Positions 53,536-61,204 of a stretch of DNA of 64,000 nucleotides are shown piece by piece; within the stretch, counting starts at the first letter, position 1; each line of letters begins with the position of its first letter. A program made the translations under genes and the position numbers. This DNA is from Pedobacter metabolipauper (GTDB lineage Bacteria > Bacteroidota > Bacteroidia > Sphingobacteriales > Sphingobacteriaceae), in the NCBI RefSeq assembly GCF_004362715.1, contig NZ_SNYC01000005.1:683781-747780 (forward strand), read 5' to 3'. The notes beneath the pieces are model-generated. The model searched no databases. It had not been told where the DNA came from and was given only the letters and a program-made list of their open reading frames with translations.

Positions 53536-53790
53536 TTTAAGGTATATCCTGTAAGGTTTAATGTAACGATAGCGCTTGATTCGCCATGGCCACAAATTAT
53601 CTAAATTACTGGTGTAATCAAAATCGTGTTACATGAAAAGATTTCTATTAAGCGGCGCACAGTTTACTCCTTATTTAGAGTACGCAATACTTGCGAAATA
53701 GAATTAGCCATATAGGTTTTACAGGAAGTACTCACCTGGTAACATTTGCACTGTATAACCATTAATTGGCGATACAGCAAGGCCCAGCTG

Positions 53791-53819
53791 AAATTATAAC
53801 AGCTTGAATTTTATAATTT
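53791..53819. promoter_or_regulatory. inverted repeat AAATTATAA-N11-TTATAATTT
   Basis: Perfect 9-bp arms, 23 bases upstream of the -33 element of the TetR promoter. It could be an operator for the TetR protein or for a peroxide-type regulator, or an AT-rich hairpin. Function is inference. Confidence 0.4.
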
Positions 53820-53841
53820 TAGCATTAATTCTAAATAATCG

Positions 53842-53873
53842 TTTTGAAACGTTCGGTTTAATATATACCTTTG
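53842..53873 (+). promoter_or_regulatory. promoter of the TetR gene
   Basis: TTTTG (53842-53846), 19 bases, then TACCTTTG (53866-53873): the best match to the Bacteroidota TTTG-N19-TAnnTTTG promoter in this window. The -7 box ends 6 bases before the ATG at 53880. A small AAAC-N5-GTTT palindrome inside the spacer may be a repressor site. Confidence 0.7.
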
Positions 53874-53879
53874 TAACGT

Positions 53880-54452
53880 ATGCCAAGGAACAAAGAATTT
53901 GATTATGATGAAAAGCTGAAAACAGCCAGGGATATCTTCTGGAAAAAAGGGTATAATGCAACATCTATGAATGATCTGGTGGATGGCATGCAGATCAACC
54001 GGAGCAGCTTATACCTAACCTATGGCAATAAACACGACTTATTCTTAAAATCCCTGGCCAATTATATACAAAAGAAGGATAAGCAGTACAGCCAGGCCGC
54101 AAAGAAAAGTAGAAAACCAATAGAAGCCATAAAGAATATTATCTATTCAGTATTTGAATCCGCATTGCAGGATAGCAATTGCCTGTTTACCAACTCCGTT
54201 TTTGAACTCGCGCTTACTGATAAAGAAGTCAGCAAACTGCTGACCAATCAGACCTTAAAAGCCGTGGAGCTTTTTGAAAAACTCTTGAATGAGGCAAAAG
54301 AGAATGAAACCTTAAAATCAGATAAAGATTCCAGGGCACTGGCGCATTTTCTGGTATCAGGCTTGGTATCGATCTACAATACCCAGATATTATTTGCTGA
54401 TAAAAAATTAACAAAACAAACGACTGAAATTTTAATAGGATCAATAACCTAA
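53880..54452 (+). CDS. TetR/AcrR family transcriptional regulator
   Basis: One-domain repressor type of 190 residues. The N-terminal helix-turn-helix is clear: ARDIFWKKGYNATSMNDLVDGMQINRSSLYLTYGNKHDLF, with key parts KKGYNATSMNDL and INRSSLYLTYGNK. The C-terminal two thirds form the ligand-binding helical domain with one cysteine pair region (QDSNCLFTNS). This looks like the YxaF/AefR-like group that often controls oxidoreductases. It is followed 44 bases later by the ABM lipoprotein and the aldo/keto reductase, its likely regulon. The promoter almost touches the start codon. Confidence 0.93.
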   Translation: MPRNKEFDYDEKLKTARDIFWKKGYNATSMNDLVDGMQINRSSLYLTYGNKHDLFLKSLANYIQKKDKQYSQAAKKSRKPIEAIKNIIYSVFESALQDSNCLFTNSVFELALTDKEVSKLLTNQTLKAVELFEKLLNEAKENETLKSDKDSRALAHFLVSGLVSIYNTQILFADKKLTKQTTEILIGSIT

Positions 54453-54496
54453 TATTTTTTTGACCTATTCTGGAACGAAAGGTTTAAAACAAAACC

Positions 54497-55300
54497 ATGA
54501 TGATACCACAAAAAAAGAACAATAACGGCACATCTCACTCCTGCTTATTACAGAACTTATTGCTTGTACTTGCGTTGATTGCCACTTTACTAACTGCTTG
54601 CGACAGAAGAGGAAGCCGCAATAGTAATGTGAAAAATAAGGATACAACAATTAACCCCAAAAAGGCAAAGACATTCCAGGAACTGGGCTTTTTTGGGAAT
54701 ATAAAGGAAGATAAATGGGATAGCTTTATCAATGCTGTGAAGAATAATATCGCCAATTCCCGGAAGGAACCAGGAAATCTATCCTTTAGTTTATATCGAT
54801 CTGAAAACGGTGGACTTCAACCCATATGGTTTGAGCGCTTTAAAAACAAGGACGCTCATAATCACCACAAAGCGCAGCATTATTTTAAAGATGCGATTGC
54901 GGTTATCCAAAAGTCTTTAAAAGGAGAAGCAAGATCTATCGAACTCGAAGAAATAGACAAAATTCCGGTGGTGATCCCAACTCCTTCTGACAGGCCGGAA
55001 ATGACGCGTCATGTGATTGTGCTGTTTCATGTTAAGCCAGAAAAGAGGCAGCCTTTTATTGACGGTATGGCCGGGGTAGCTGCTCAATCCAGGCAAGCTC
55101 AGGGAAACCTGGAATTTAACATTTATCAATATGCAGATGATCCAAATAAATTTGTTCTGATGGAAGGCTGGAAAAATCCGGCCGACCATGAAGCGCAATT
55201 AAAACAGGATTACATAAAACGCCTCCATGTTACTATGGTAGGTTTCTTTGTGTCCAACCCTATGGATAACCACTGGCTCGTAAAAGATATATCACAATAA
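54497..55300 (+). CDS. lipoprotein with two antibiotic-biosynthesis-monooxygenase (ABM) domains
   Basis: Envelope lipoprotein of 267 residues. The lipobox LLTAC gives a lipidated cysteine near residue 35, followed by DRRG. Two dimeric alpha/beta-barrel ABM units are visible in tandem: about 75-150 (NNIANSRKEPGNLSFSLYRS, IWFERFKNKDAHNHH) and about 175-255 (MAGVAAQSRQAQGNLEFNIYQ, FVLMEGWKNPADHEAQ). ABM proteins include quinol monooxygenases such as YgiN and heme-degrading enzymes; duplication within one lipidated chain is uncommon. It is between a TetR gene and an aldo/keto reductase, suggesting a role in quinone or carbonyl stress, by inference. Confidence 0.88.
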   Translation: MMIPQKKNNNGTSHSCLLQNLLLVLALIATLLTACDRRGSRNSNVKNKDTTINPKKAKTFQELGFFGNIKEDKWDSFINAVKNNIANSRKEPGNLSFSLYRSENGGLQPIWFERFKNKDAHNHHKAQHYFKDAIAVIQKSLKGEARSIELEEIDKIPVVIPTPSDRPEMTRHVIVLFHVKPEKRQPFIDGMAGVAAQSRQAQGNLEFNIYQYADDPNKFVLMEGWKNPADHEAQLKQDYIKRLHVTMVGFFVSNPMDNHWLVKDISQ

Positions 55301-55331
55301 AAATTATATAACAATCACAAAATAAACAAGC

Positions 55332-56177
55332 ATGCAGAAAATCAAATTAAACAATGATGTAGAAATGCCATTATTAGGTTTAGGCGTTTTTCAGATATCA
55401 GATCTGGATGAATGCGAGCAAACGGTATTAACAGCCATACAATCGGGGTACCGGCTTATTGATACCGCTTCATTTTACGGGAATGAGTCAGCAGTTGGCA
55501 ATGCCATCAGAAAAAGTGAAGTAGTAAGGGAAGAACTGTTTATTACCACGAAACTGTGGGTACAGGATAGTGGCTATGAAAAGACCAAGAAAGCCTTTGA
55601 CAAGTCCTTAAAGGAATTACAGCTGGAGTATTTAGACCTGTATCTGATACATCAGGCTATGGGTGATTATTACGGTTCGTGGCGTGCCATGGAAGACCTG
55701 TACAAAGAAGGTAAGATCCGGGCTATTGGCATCAGCAACTTCTTTCCGGACAGGGTAGTAGATTTGATTGCACACAATGAGATCATTCCGGCAGTGAACC
55801 AGATCGAAGTAAATCCTTTTTATCAAAGAGCGGATGAGCACGGGCTATTGAAGAAAAACAATATTCTGACGCAATCCTGGGCATCTTTTGCAGAAGGTAA
55901 AAATGATTTCTTCAACAATGAGGTGATCTCTGGTATTGGCAGAAAATACAATAAATCCATTGCACAGGTTACCTTGCGCTGGCTCATTCAACGAGGCATA
56001 GCAGTGATCCCAAAATCAGTGCGTGAGGATAGAATGGTAGAAAATTATAGCATCTGGGATTTTGAACTGAGCAAGGAGGATATGGATGCCATAGCTACCT
56101 TAGACACCGGAAAAAGTGTATTCTTTGACCACCGTGATCCGGAAACCGCTGAATGGCTAACCAAGTTGACTTTTTAA
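55332..56177 (+). CDS. aldo/keto reductase
   Basis: Cytoplasmic NADPH-dependent carbonyl reductase of 281 residues. The catalytic tetrad is present: D44 and Y49 in LIDTASFYGNE, K74 in TTKLWV, and H107 in YLIHQAM. The second family signature IGISNFFPDRV and the C-terminal cofactor loop IPKSVREDRM are also intact. It begins 31 bases after the ABM lipoprotein and ends before a convergent terminator. It most resembles the bacterial 2,5-diketo-gluconate/methylglyoxal reductase group. Substrate not determinable. Confidence 0.95.
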   Translation: MQKIKLNNDVEMPLLGLGVFQISDLDECEQTVLTAIQSGYRLIDTASFYGNESAVGNAIRKSEVVREELFITTKLWVQDSGYEKTKKAFDKSLKELQLEYLDLYLIHQAMGDYYGSWRAMEDLYKEGKIRAIGISNFFPDRVVDLIAHNEIIPAVNQIEVNPFYQRADEHGLLKKNNILTQSWASFAEGKNDFFNNEVISGIGRKYNKSIAQVTLRWLIQRGIAVIPKSVREDRMVENYSIWDFELSKEDMDAIATLDTGKSVFFDHRDPETAEWLTKLTF

Positions 56178-56195
56178 GTAAATAGAAAAGGTTAA

Positions 56196-56228
56196 TTGCA
56201 TGGCCTCTCCGAAGCGGAGGCCATGCAA
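56196..56228. terminator. hairpin between convergent genes
   Basis: Perfect 12-bp stem TTGCATGGCCTC/GAGGCCATGCAA with a 9-base loop, between the aldo/keto reductase stop and the convergent reductase stop. The T-tail is poor on both strands (TTAACCTTTTC on the minus strand), so it is a probable bidirectional terminator. Confidence 0.6.
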
Positions 56229-56258
56229 TCCCAGAATTATCGATATTCAAACTATATC

Positions 56259-57329
56259 CTAAGGAATAAGCTTAGATGCCCGCAGCTGATCAAAAAGCGT
56301 ATAAAAAGCATCCTCAGTATCCTGATAAACAAGAAATCCGAGCTTTCGGCTTTTAGACATATCGGTCATTACCTCTATAGGCCTTCCAAGATCAAGATCC
56401 GTATGCCATGCGGTGGCCACACGACTCAGGGCTTTCTCCCTTAACTGATATTTTTCAGCAATTTCCAGCCAGGTAGCCGCATCATTGGCCATTTCCTTTT
56501 CAAGGGGCTGAATCTGTGTTCCATAACCTATAGATTCTACTTCAAAATAGTCAGCCAAACGTTTCCACAACCTGCTCCATCGGAACACATCGCCATTAAC
56601 CACGTTAAATGCTTCATTACGCGCTGCATCGGTAGTAGATGCCCAGATCAGATGCGCTGCCAATAATCTTGCATCGGTAACATCTGATAAACCGTTCCAT
56701 TGTGCCGAAGATCCAGGCCATATAAAAGGGCGGCCTTTCTCCTTACAAATAGCTGCGTAAACAGCCAGGGTAGTTCCCATGTTCATTGCATTCCCTACAA
56801 CCTTACCGATAACGGTGTGCGGACGGTGGATGCTCCAGGTAAACCCGTCCCGGTCAGCCGCAGCATACACTTCATCTTCCTGGGCATAGTAAAAGTTTTC
56901 CAGATCTAACCTGGGATGATCTTCCCTCAAAGGTGTTTCTGGCAAGAACCCTTTCTTGGCATAAGCCTCGAATGAACCTAAATAATGTTTTAAGCCGGTT
57001 ACCAGTGCAACATGTTCAACGGATCCTTTTTCGGACAACACATTCAGAATATTTCGAACCATCGTTCCATTAACCCTAATATTCTCTTTCTCGGTATCAT
57101 TGCGCATCCAGGTGGTGATGTAAACATGGGTTGGACTAACCCCTTCCAGGGCCAGCTTAAGGCTGTCGGGATCCAAAAGATCAGCCGAAATCGGCTTAAG
57201 GTTACTATTCTCTGTGTTGGGCGTTCTGGCCAATCCGTAAGTTTCCCATCCGGAAGAGATTAGTTTTTCTGCCAGGTTGCTTCCTATGATGCCGCTGGCT
57301 CCAACTACTAATGCTATTTTATCTGTCAT
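56259..57329 (-). CDS. PRISE-type NAD(P)-dependent reductase (extended SDR)
   Basis: Cytoplasmic reductase of 356 residues. The Rossmann motif GASGIIG is at 10-16 and the non-classical catalytic motifs of the progesterone 5-beta-reductase/iridoid synthase-like (PRISE) family are visible: TGLKHYLGSF with K114, and ENFYYAQEDEVY with Y148. PRISE enzymes reduce activated enones with NADPH. The bacterial members are poorly characterised; enone detoxification is plausible in this redox neighbourhood. It is convergent with the aldo/keto reductase and divergent from a Crp/Fnr regulator. Confidence 0.92.
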   Translation of the reverse strand: MTDKIALVVGASGIIGSNLAEKLISSGWETYGLARTPNTENSNLKPISADLLDPDSLKLALEGVSPTHVYITTWMRNDTEKENIRVNGTMVRNILNVLSEKGSVEHVALVTGLKHYLGSFEAYAKKGFLPETPLREDHPRLDLENFYYAQEDEVYAAADRDGFTWSIHRPHTVIGKVVGNAMNMGTTLAVYAAICKEKGRPFIWPGSSAQWNGLSDVTDARLLAAHLIWASTTDAARNEAFNVVNGDVFRWSRLWKRLADYFEVESIGYGTQIQPLEKEMANDAATWLEIAEKYQLREKALSRVATAWHTDLDLGRPIEVMTDMSKSRKLGFLVYQDTEDAFYTLFDQLRASKLIP

Positions 57330-57368
57330 CTTATTTATTTTAATTTTATACCACCAAGTTCAGGGGTG

Positions 57369-57389
57369 TGAATACTGACTGGGTATTCA
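57369..57389. promoter_or_regulatory. inverted repeat TGAATAC-N7-GTATTCA
   Basis: Perfect 7-bp arms, 40 bases upstream of the PRISE reductase start in a 208-base divergent region shared with the Crp/Fnr gene. A likely dimeric-regulator site for the reductase promoter; the regulator is unknown. Confidence 0.4.
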
Positions 57390-57512
57390 TAAATACTTTT
57401 TCCAAAATTACCTTAGTCTGAAGAACTGGCGATTGATCTGTATCAAAAAATACACTTAATCCAGATCAAGTTATTTTTGGAAACACACAGGAAAACGAAC
57501 TGCTCAAAGAAC

Positions 57513-57520
57513 TATCTTTG
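57513..57520 (+). promoter_or_regulatory. -7 box TATCTTTG of the Crp/Fnr gene
   Basis: Perfect TAnnTTTG match 17 bases before the ATG at 57538. No -33 TTTG at the ideal distance is seen. Confidence 0.4.
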
Positions 57521-57537
57521 TTAACAAATTATCTGTC

Positions 57538-58119
57538 ATGATCGAAGTACTCTTTAAGCATATCGGGCAAAAGGTATCCCTCACAATAGCTGATAAAGTA
57601 GCAATTGAAGCCTTTTTTGCTGAGAAAAGATTACGCAAAAAGCAATATCTGCTTCAGGAGGGCGATGTATGCAAATACCTGTCATTTGTTGCCAGCGGCT
57701 TAATCAGAACGTATAATGTAGATGAAAAAGGCGAAGAACACATGAGTATTTTCGGCTGGGAAGGATGGTGGGTATCAGACTTCAATAGTTTTCTCTCCGG
57801 TGAGCCGGCGGTGTTTAATATTGATGCCATTGAGGATTCAGAACTGTTGATCATCTCAAGATCTGATTACGACGAATTGACACTTGCAGTACCCATTATG
57901 GACCGTTATTTTCGGATATTATTTCAGAATAGCCTGGTCACAAAAGAGCGCCGCCTGATGAGTTCAATCACCCATACGGCAGAGCAAAAGTATGTAGAGC
58001 TTATGGATTCCAGCCCGGAAATCATCAACCGGATCCCGCAGAACATGGTGGCCTCCTACCTGGGCATTGCGCCTGAAACACTCAGCCGAATCAAGAGAAA
58101 CCTGATCTATAAAAAATAA
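57538..58119 (+). CDS. Crp/Fnr family transcriptional regulator
   Basis: A 193-residue regulator with an N-terminal cyclic-nucleotide-binding-like beta-roll (LLQEGDVCKYLSFVASGLIRTYNVDEKGEEHMSIFGWEGWW, key parts LQEGDVCKYLSFV and GEEHMSIFGWEG) and a C-terminal winged helix (PQNMVASYLGIAPETLSRIKR). The family cAMP-contact residues are not conserved and there is no Fnr-type N-terminal cysteine cluster, so it belongs to the large Bacteroidota group of unknown effector. It is followed 117 bases later by carbonic anhydrase on the same strand and divergent from the PRISE reductase. Confidence 0.93.
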   Translation: MIEVLFKHIGQKVSLTIADKVAIEAFFAEKRLRKKQYLLQEGDVCKYLSFVASGLIRTYNVDEKGEEHMSIFGWEGWWVSDFNSFLSGEPAVFNIDAIEDSELLIISRSDYDELTLAVPIMDRYFRILFQNSLVTKERRLMSSITHTAEQKYVELMDSSPEIINRIPQNMVASYLGIAPETLSRIKRNLIYKK

Positions 58120-58163
58120 AGGGTTTCGAAACATCCTGCTCCTGTTCGATAAAAAATCTCATA

Positions 58164-58182
58164 TTCCTATAAAGAATAGGAA
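58164..58182. promoter_or_regulatory. interrupted palindrome TTCCTAT-N5-ATAGGAA
   Basis: Perfect 7-bp arms around AAAGA, 54 bases upstream of the carbonic anhydrase start. It shares TTCCTATAA and GAATA with the palindrome at 6173-6191 before the first molybdoenzyme operon. Confidence 0.4.
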
Positions 58183-58236
58183 ACCCTAAAAGCAAAGAAA
58201 ACGTATTTACGCTATATTATATTATAACTTACAACT

Positions 58237-58863
58237 ATGCGTACACATTCGAAAGAGACTCAAGAAACCCTAACCCCTGACCTGGCCCTCGAAATTTTAA
58301 AAGAGGGAAATGAAAGATTTGTAAATAACCTGAAAGCCAACCGTAACTTATTACAACAGGTTAATGAAACCTCATCAGGTCAGTTTCCTTTTGCCACTAT
58401 CCTGAGTTGTATGGACAGTCGTACCTCTGCGGAGCTGATCTTCGATCAGGGCCTTGGAGATATCTTCAGTATCCGAATTGCAGGAAACGTACTCAATGAT
58501 GATATTCTGGGCAGTATGGAATATGCCACCAAGGCAGTGGGCACTAAAATCCTCCTTGTTTTGGGTCATACCAAATGCGGCGCGGTTATCGGTGCCTGCA
58601 ACCATGTCGAAATGGGAAACCTTACCGGATTGCTGAAAAAAATTAACCCGGCGATGGACCTGGAGACCACTACAACATCCGGCAGAGACGGCTCAAACCC
58701 GGTGTTTGTTAATAACGTAACCAAAATAAATGTACAGTTGTCGATTGACCAAATCAGAAAGGACAGTCCGATCATCGCCGATCTGGAGCAGGAGGAGAAG
58801 TTAAAGATTGTAGGTGGCGTCTATGACGTGGACAATGGAAAAGTGACATTCTTCCAGGTCTAG
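58237..58863 (+). CDS. beta-class carbonic anhydrase
   Basis: Cytoplasmic zinc enzyme interconverting carbon dioxide and bicarbonate, 208 residues. Zinc ligands C58 (ILSCMDSRTSAE), H111 and C114 (LGHTKCGAV) and the catalytic D60-R62 dyad are all present. It is a stand-alone gene behind a Crp/Fnr regulator and before a strong terminator. A palindrome in the promoter region may mediate regulation. Confidence 0.96.
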   Translation: MRTHSKETQETLTPDLALEILKEGNERFVNNLKANRNLLQQVNETSSGQFPFATILSCMDSRTSAELIFDQGLGDIFSIRIAGNVLNDDILGSMEYATKAVGTKILLVLGHTKCGAVIGACNHVEMGNLTGLLKKINPAMDLETTTTSGRDGSNPVFVNNVTKINVQLSIDQIRKDSPIIADLEQEEKLKIVGGVYDVDNGKVTFFQV

Positions 58864-58883
58864 AACAGGCTACATAGAGATTT

Positions 58884-58920
58884 AAATGGGCGTATTCTTG
58901 CTAATACGCCCATTTTTTTT
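58884..58920. terminator. intrinsic terminator of the carbonic anhydrase gene
   Basis: Perfect 13-bp stem AAATGGGCGTATT/AATACGCCCATTT with a 6-base loop; the T-run continues to 58920. It begins 20 bases after the stop. The leading AAA of the stem gives a short T-tail on the other strand, so it may also serve the convergent alcohol dehydrogenase. Confidence 0.92.
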
Positions 58921-58931
58921 TAGAAGATCAA

Positions 58932-59975
58932 TTATAACGTGGCCATATCAATTACAAACCTGTAACGTACATCGCCTTTTTCCATACGTTCATAAGCAGC
59001 ATGAATGTCTTTCATATCAATCATTTCTATCTCAGAAACGATACCATGCTCGGCACAAAAATCAAGCATTTCCTGTGTTTCGGCAATACCGCCAATACCT
59101 GAGCCACCAATGCTTTTCCTGCCGCCCAGCAAGCTGAAAGCAGCTATTTCTGCCGGCTTTGGCGGAACACCAACGCAGATGAGCGTACCGTCAGTTCTCA
59201 ACAAAGAAAGATACATGTTAAAATCGTGCTCGGCAGAAACCGTATCCAATATAAAGTCAAATGTACCTATGGCAGCTTTTACCTGTGCCTCATCTGTAGT
59301 CACGACGAAGTTGTGGGCACCAAGTTTCCTGGCATCTTCTTCTTTTTTAGGTGAGGTACTCAGTACAGTTACTTCTGCACCGAAAGCAACGCCAAATTTA
59401 ACTGCCATATGGCCTAACCCGCCAAGGCCAAGTACTGCCAGCTTATGTCCTTTACCAACTTTCCAGTGTCTTAAAGGAGAGTAAGTGGTAATACCAGCAC
59501 ACAATAGAGGCGCTACAGCAGCTAGGTTCAATTTGTCTGATACATGCAGTACAAATTCTTCCCTAACCACAATGGTATTGGAATAACCACCATAGGTTGG
59601 TGTTTTACCGTCTCTTTCTAAACTATTATAGGTACCTGTATTACCTTCTAAACAATATTGTTCCAGATCTTTTTTACAGTTTTCACAAACCTGACAAGAA
59701 TCTACCATACATCCGGTACCGGCAAGGTCACCTACTTTGAAATTTTTCACATGGTCGCCAACTTTAATTACACGGCCAACAATCTCATGGCCGGGAACCA
59801 TTGGAAATATACCCGGAAACCAGTCATTTTTAATCTGATGCAGGTCTGAGTGGCAAACGCCACAAAATAAGATATCAAACTGTACATCATGCGGGCCAAC
59901 TTCGCGGCGTTCAAAAGCCCATGGAGCTAAATCTGTATCTGCGCTTTGCGCTGCATATCCTTTTGTTTCTATCAT
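58932..59975 (-). CDS. zinc-dependent alcohol dehydrogenase (YahK/cinnamyl-alcohol type)
   Basis: Cytoplasmic medium-chain dehydrogenase/reductase of 347 residues, probably NADP-dependent aldehyde reductase. The catalytic zinc site is C41 (GVCHSD), H63-E64 (PGHEIVG) and a distal cysteine in PLLCAGITTY. The structural zinc set is C94, C97, C100, C108. The Rossmann motif is GLGGLGHMAVKFG. All are intact. Its upstream region has a 21-bp-period direct repeat. It is convergent with carbonic anhydrase and lies among other carbonyl-reducing enzymes. Confidence 0.95.
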   Translation of the reverse strand: MIETKGYAAQSADTDLAPWAFERREVGPHDVQFDILFCGVCHSDLHQIKNDWFPGIFPMVPGHEIVGRVIKVGDHVKNFKVGDLAGTGCMVDSCQVCENCKKDLEQYCLEGNTGTYNSLERDGKTPTYGGYSNTIVVREEFVLHVSDKLNLAAVAPLLCAGITTYSPLRHWKVGKGHKLAVLGLGGLGHMAVKFGVAFGAEVTVLSTSPKKEEDARKLGAHNFVVTTDEAQVKAAIGTFDFILDTVSAEHDFNMYLSLLRTDGTLICVGVPPKPAEIAAFSLLGGRKSIGGSGIGGIAETQEMLDFCAEHGIVSEIEMIDMKDIHAAYERMEKGDVRYRFVIDMATL

Positions 59976-60305
59976 TTTAGTTTTTTTAGATCAGGTTAAA
60001 GGTAGGCACTTGTCCGGATTACCAATTGTAAAATTCAAACAATTGATATCAAAATTCAAACATTATTTGGATATATGATTGTGAAACGACGGATCATCTC
60101 ATAAGGATATTCTTTCCAAAACAGCTTGGTGATATATTCTTAACATTAACATAATAATTTTGGCCTTCCTTGTGTTTGTAAGCTGATAAGATTCCCATCC
60201 TTCTTTTTCAGCGCAACAGTACATCCAAAATAGCTCAAAAATTAAATGTAAAGCCGTAATAAAGCCTGGAACATGCAATTTCTGAGCCGGCAACCCTAAA
60301 ACGAA
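59976..60305. other. 330-base intergenic region upstream of alcohol dehydrogenase
   Basis: Contains the direct repeat at 60030-60062 and a TACCTTTA promoter-like element near 60000. The remainder to the SDR stop at 60306 has only a TTG-started 64-codon frame on the minus strand with no recognisable content. Confidence 0.45.
60030..60062 (-). promoter_or_regulatory. 21-bp-period direct repeat upstream of alcohol dehydrogenase
   Basis: AAAATTCAAACA occurs at 60030-60041 and again at 60051-60062. Read on the minus strand this is TGTTTGAATTTT twice, upstream of a TTGG/TACCTTTA promoter-like pair. The spacing of two helical turns is typical of AraC-type activator sites. No AraC gene is adjacent. 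Confidence 0.45.
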
Positions 60306-61100
60306 CTATACCGCCCCTTTTAAAAGCCCTCCCTCAGCCCGGATTGCTGCACCATTGGTAGCTGAAGCGATCGGACTGGCCAGATATGTCACCATACTAG
60401 CTACTTCTGTTGTACTTAAAAAACGCTGTATGATGGAGGTCGGACGAATAGTTTTAAAAAAGTCCTGTTCTACCTCAGCCGAGGTCTTACTTTGGTCCTT
60501 GGCGAGATTTTCAATAAAGTCTCCCACCCCTTCAGAAAGCGTGGGGCCTGGCAGCACAGAATTTACAGTTACTGCAGTGCCTTTTGTCAGTTCGGCAAGG
60601 CCGCGGGCAACTGCGAGTTGCGCAGTTTTAGTCATCCCATAATGAATCATTTCCTCAGGAATCTGTATGGCAGATTCACTGGATATAAAAATTATCCGGC
60701 CCCAGCCCTTAGACAGCATTTTACCAAAGTAAGCTCTTGCCAAACGAATTCCGCTAAGTACATTGATCTCATAAAACCTCAACCAATCCTCATCGGTGAT
60801 CTCGCTGAATGCTTTGGGCTCAAAAATAGCCACATTATTAACTAAAATATCAACCTCGGGGAGTTGGGTAACAAGACTATTGATAGATGCTGCACTGGCA
60901 AAATCAGCCACAATGCCGCTCACCTGATCATTTCCGCTTTCTGTCTTAATTTGTTCCACTGCCTTTTCGACACGTTGAGCGGTCCGCCCATTCACAAACA
61001 CCCTGGCACCTTCTTTAGCCAATTGCAGCGCAATAGCATAACCTATGCCGGCAGTTGAGCCTGAAACCAAAGCGCTTTTATTTTTTAACTGTAAGTCCAT
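60306..61100 (-). CDS. short-chain dehydrogenase/reductase (classical SDR)
   Basis: Cytoplasmic NAD(P)-dependent oxidoreductase of 264 residues. Visible motifs are the Rossmann TGxxxGxG equivalent SGSTAGIG (13-20), NNVA (NAG equivalent), the catalytic serine in FISSESA, and Y-x3-K in HYGMTK. The ending (TNGAAIRAEGGLL) is typical of 3-oxoacyl-ACP-reductase-like SDRs. The substrate is unknown. It lies 331 bases upstream of the alcohol dehydrogenase on the same strand, too far for confident operon membership. Confidence 0.93.
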   Translation of the reverse strand: MDLQLKNKSALVSGSTAGIGYAIALQLAKEGARVFVNGRTAQRVEKAVEQIKTESGNDQVSGIVADFASAASINSLVTQLPEVDILVNNVAIFEPKAFSEITDEDWLRFYEINVLSGIRLARAYFGKMLSKGWGRIIFISSESAIQIPEEMIHYGMTKTAQLAVARGLAELTKGTAVTVNSVLPGPTLSEGVGDFIENLAKDQSKTSAEVEQDFFKTIRPTSIIQRFLSTTEVASMVTYLASPIASATNGAAIRAEGGLLKGAV

Positions 61101-61204
61101 TTCAAATTATTAATATGATGAATAAAATTAACTAAAATCAAGATCTATTAAAGAGGTTTTGTCATTCAGTACCATCCGTGCAACGTCATCTTTTCGCATA
61201 CATT

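Larger units (their letters stand above)
53536..53879. other. 344-base divergent intergenic region
   Basis: Promoter space between the acyltransferase (minus) and TetR (plus). It holds the 9-bp inverted repeat at 53791-53819 and the TetR promoter at 53842-53873. The left 200 bases show no recognisable feature. Confidence 0.5.

Noticed and set aside
56250..56270. ATCCTAAGGAATA resembling the 6173 palindrome
   Set aside because: The arms and spacing differ and it lies over the end of a coding region, so it is probably coincidence.
60099..60293. Minus-strand 64-codon frame downstream of the SDR gene
   Set aside because: It starts with TTG, has no recognisable domain, and lies in an AT-rich spacer; the length is compatible with chance.
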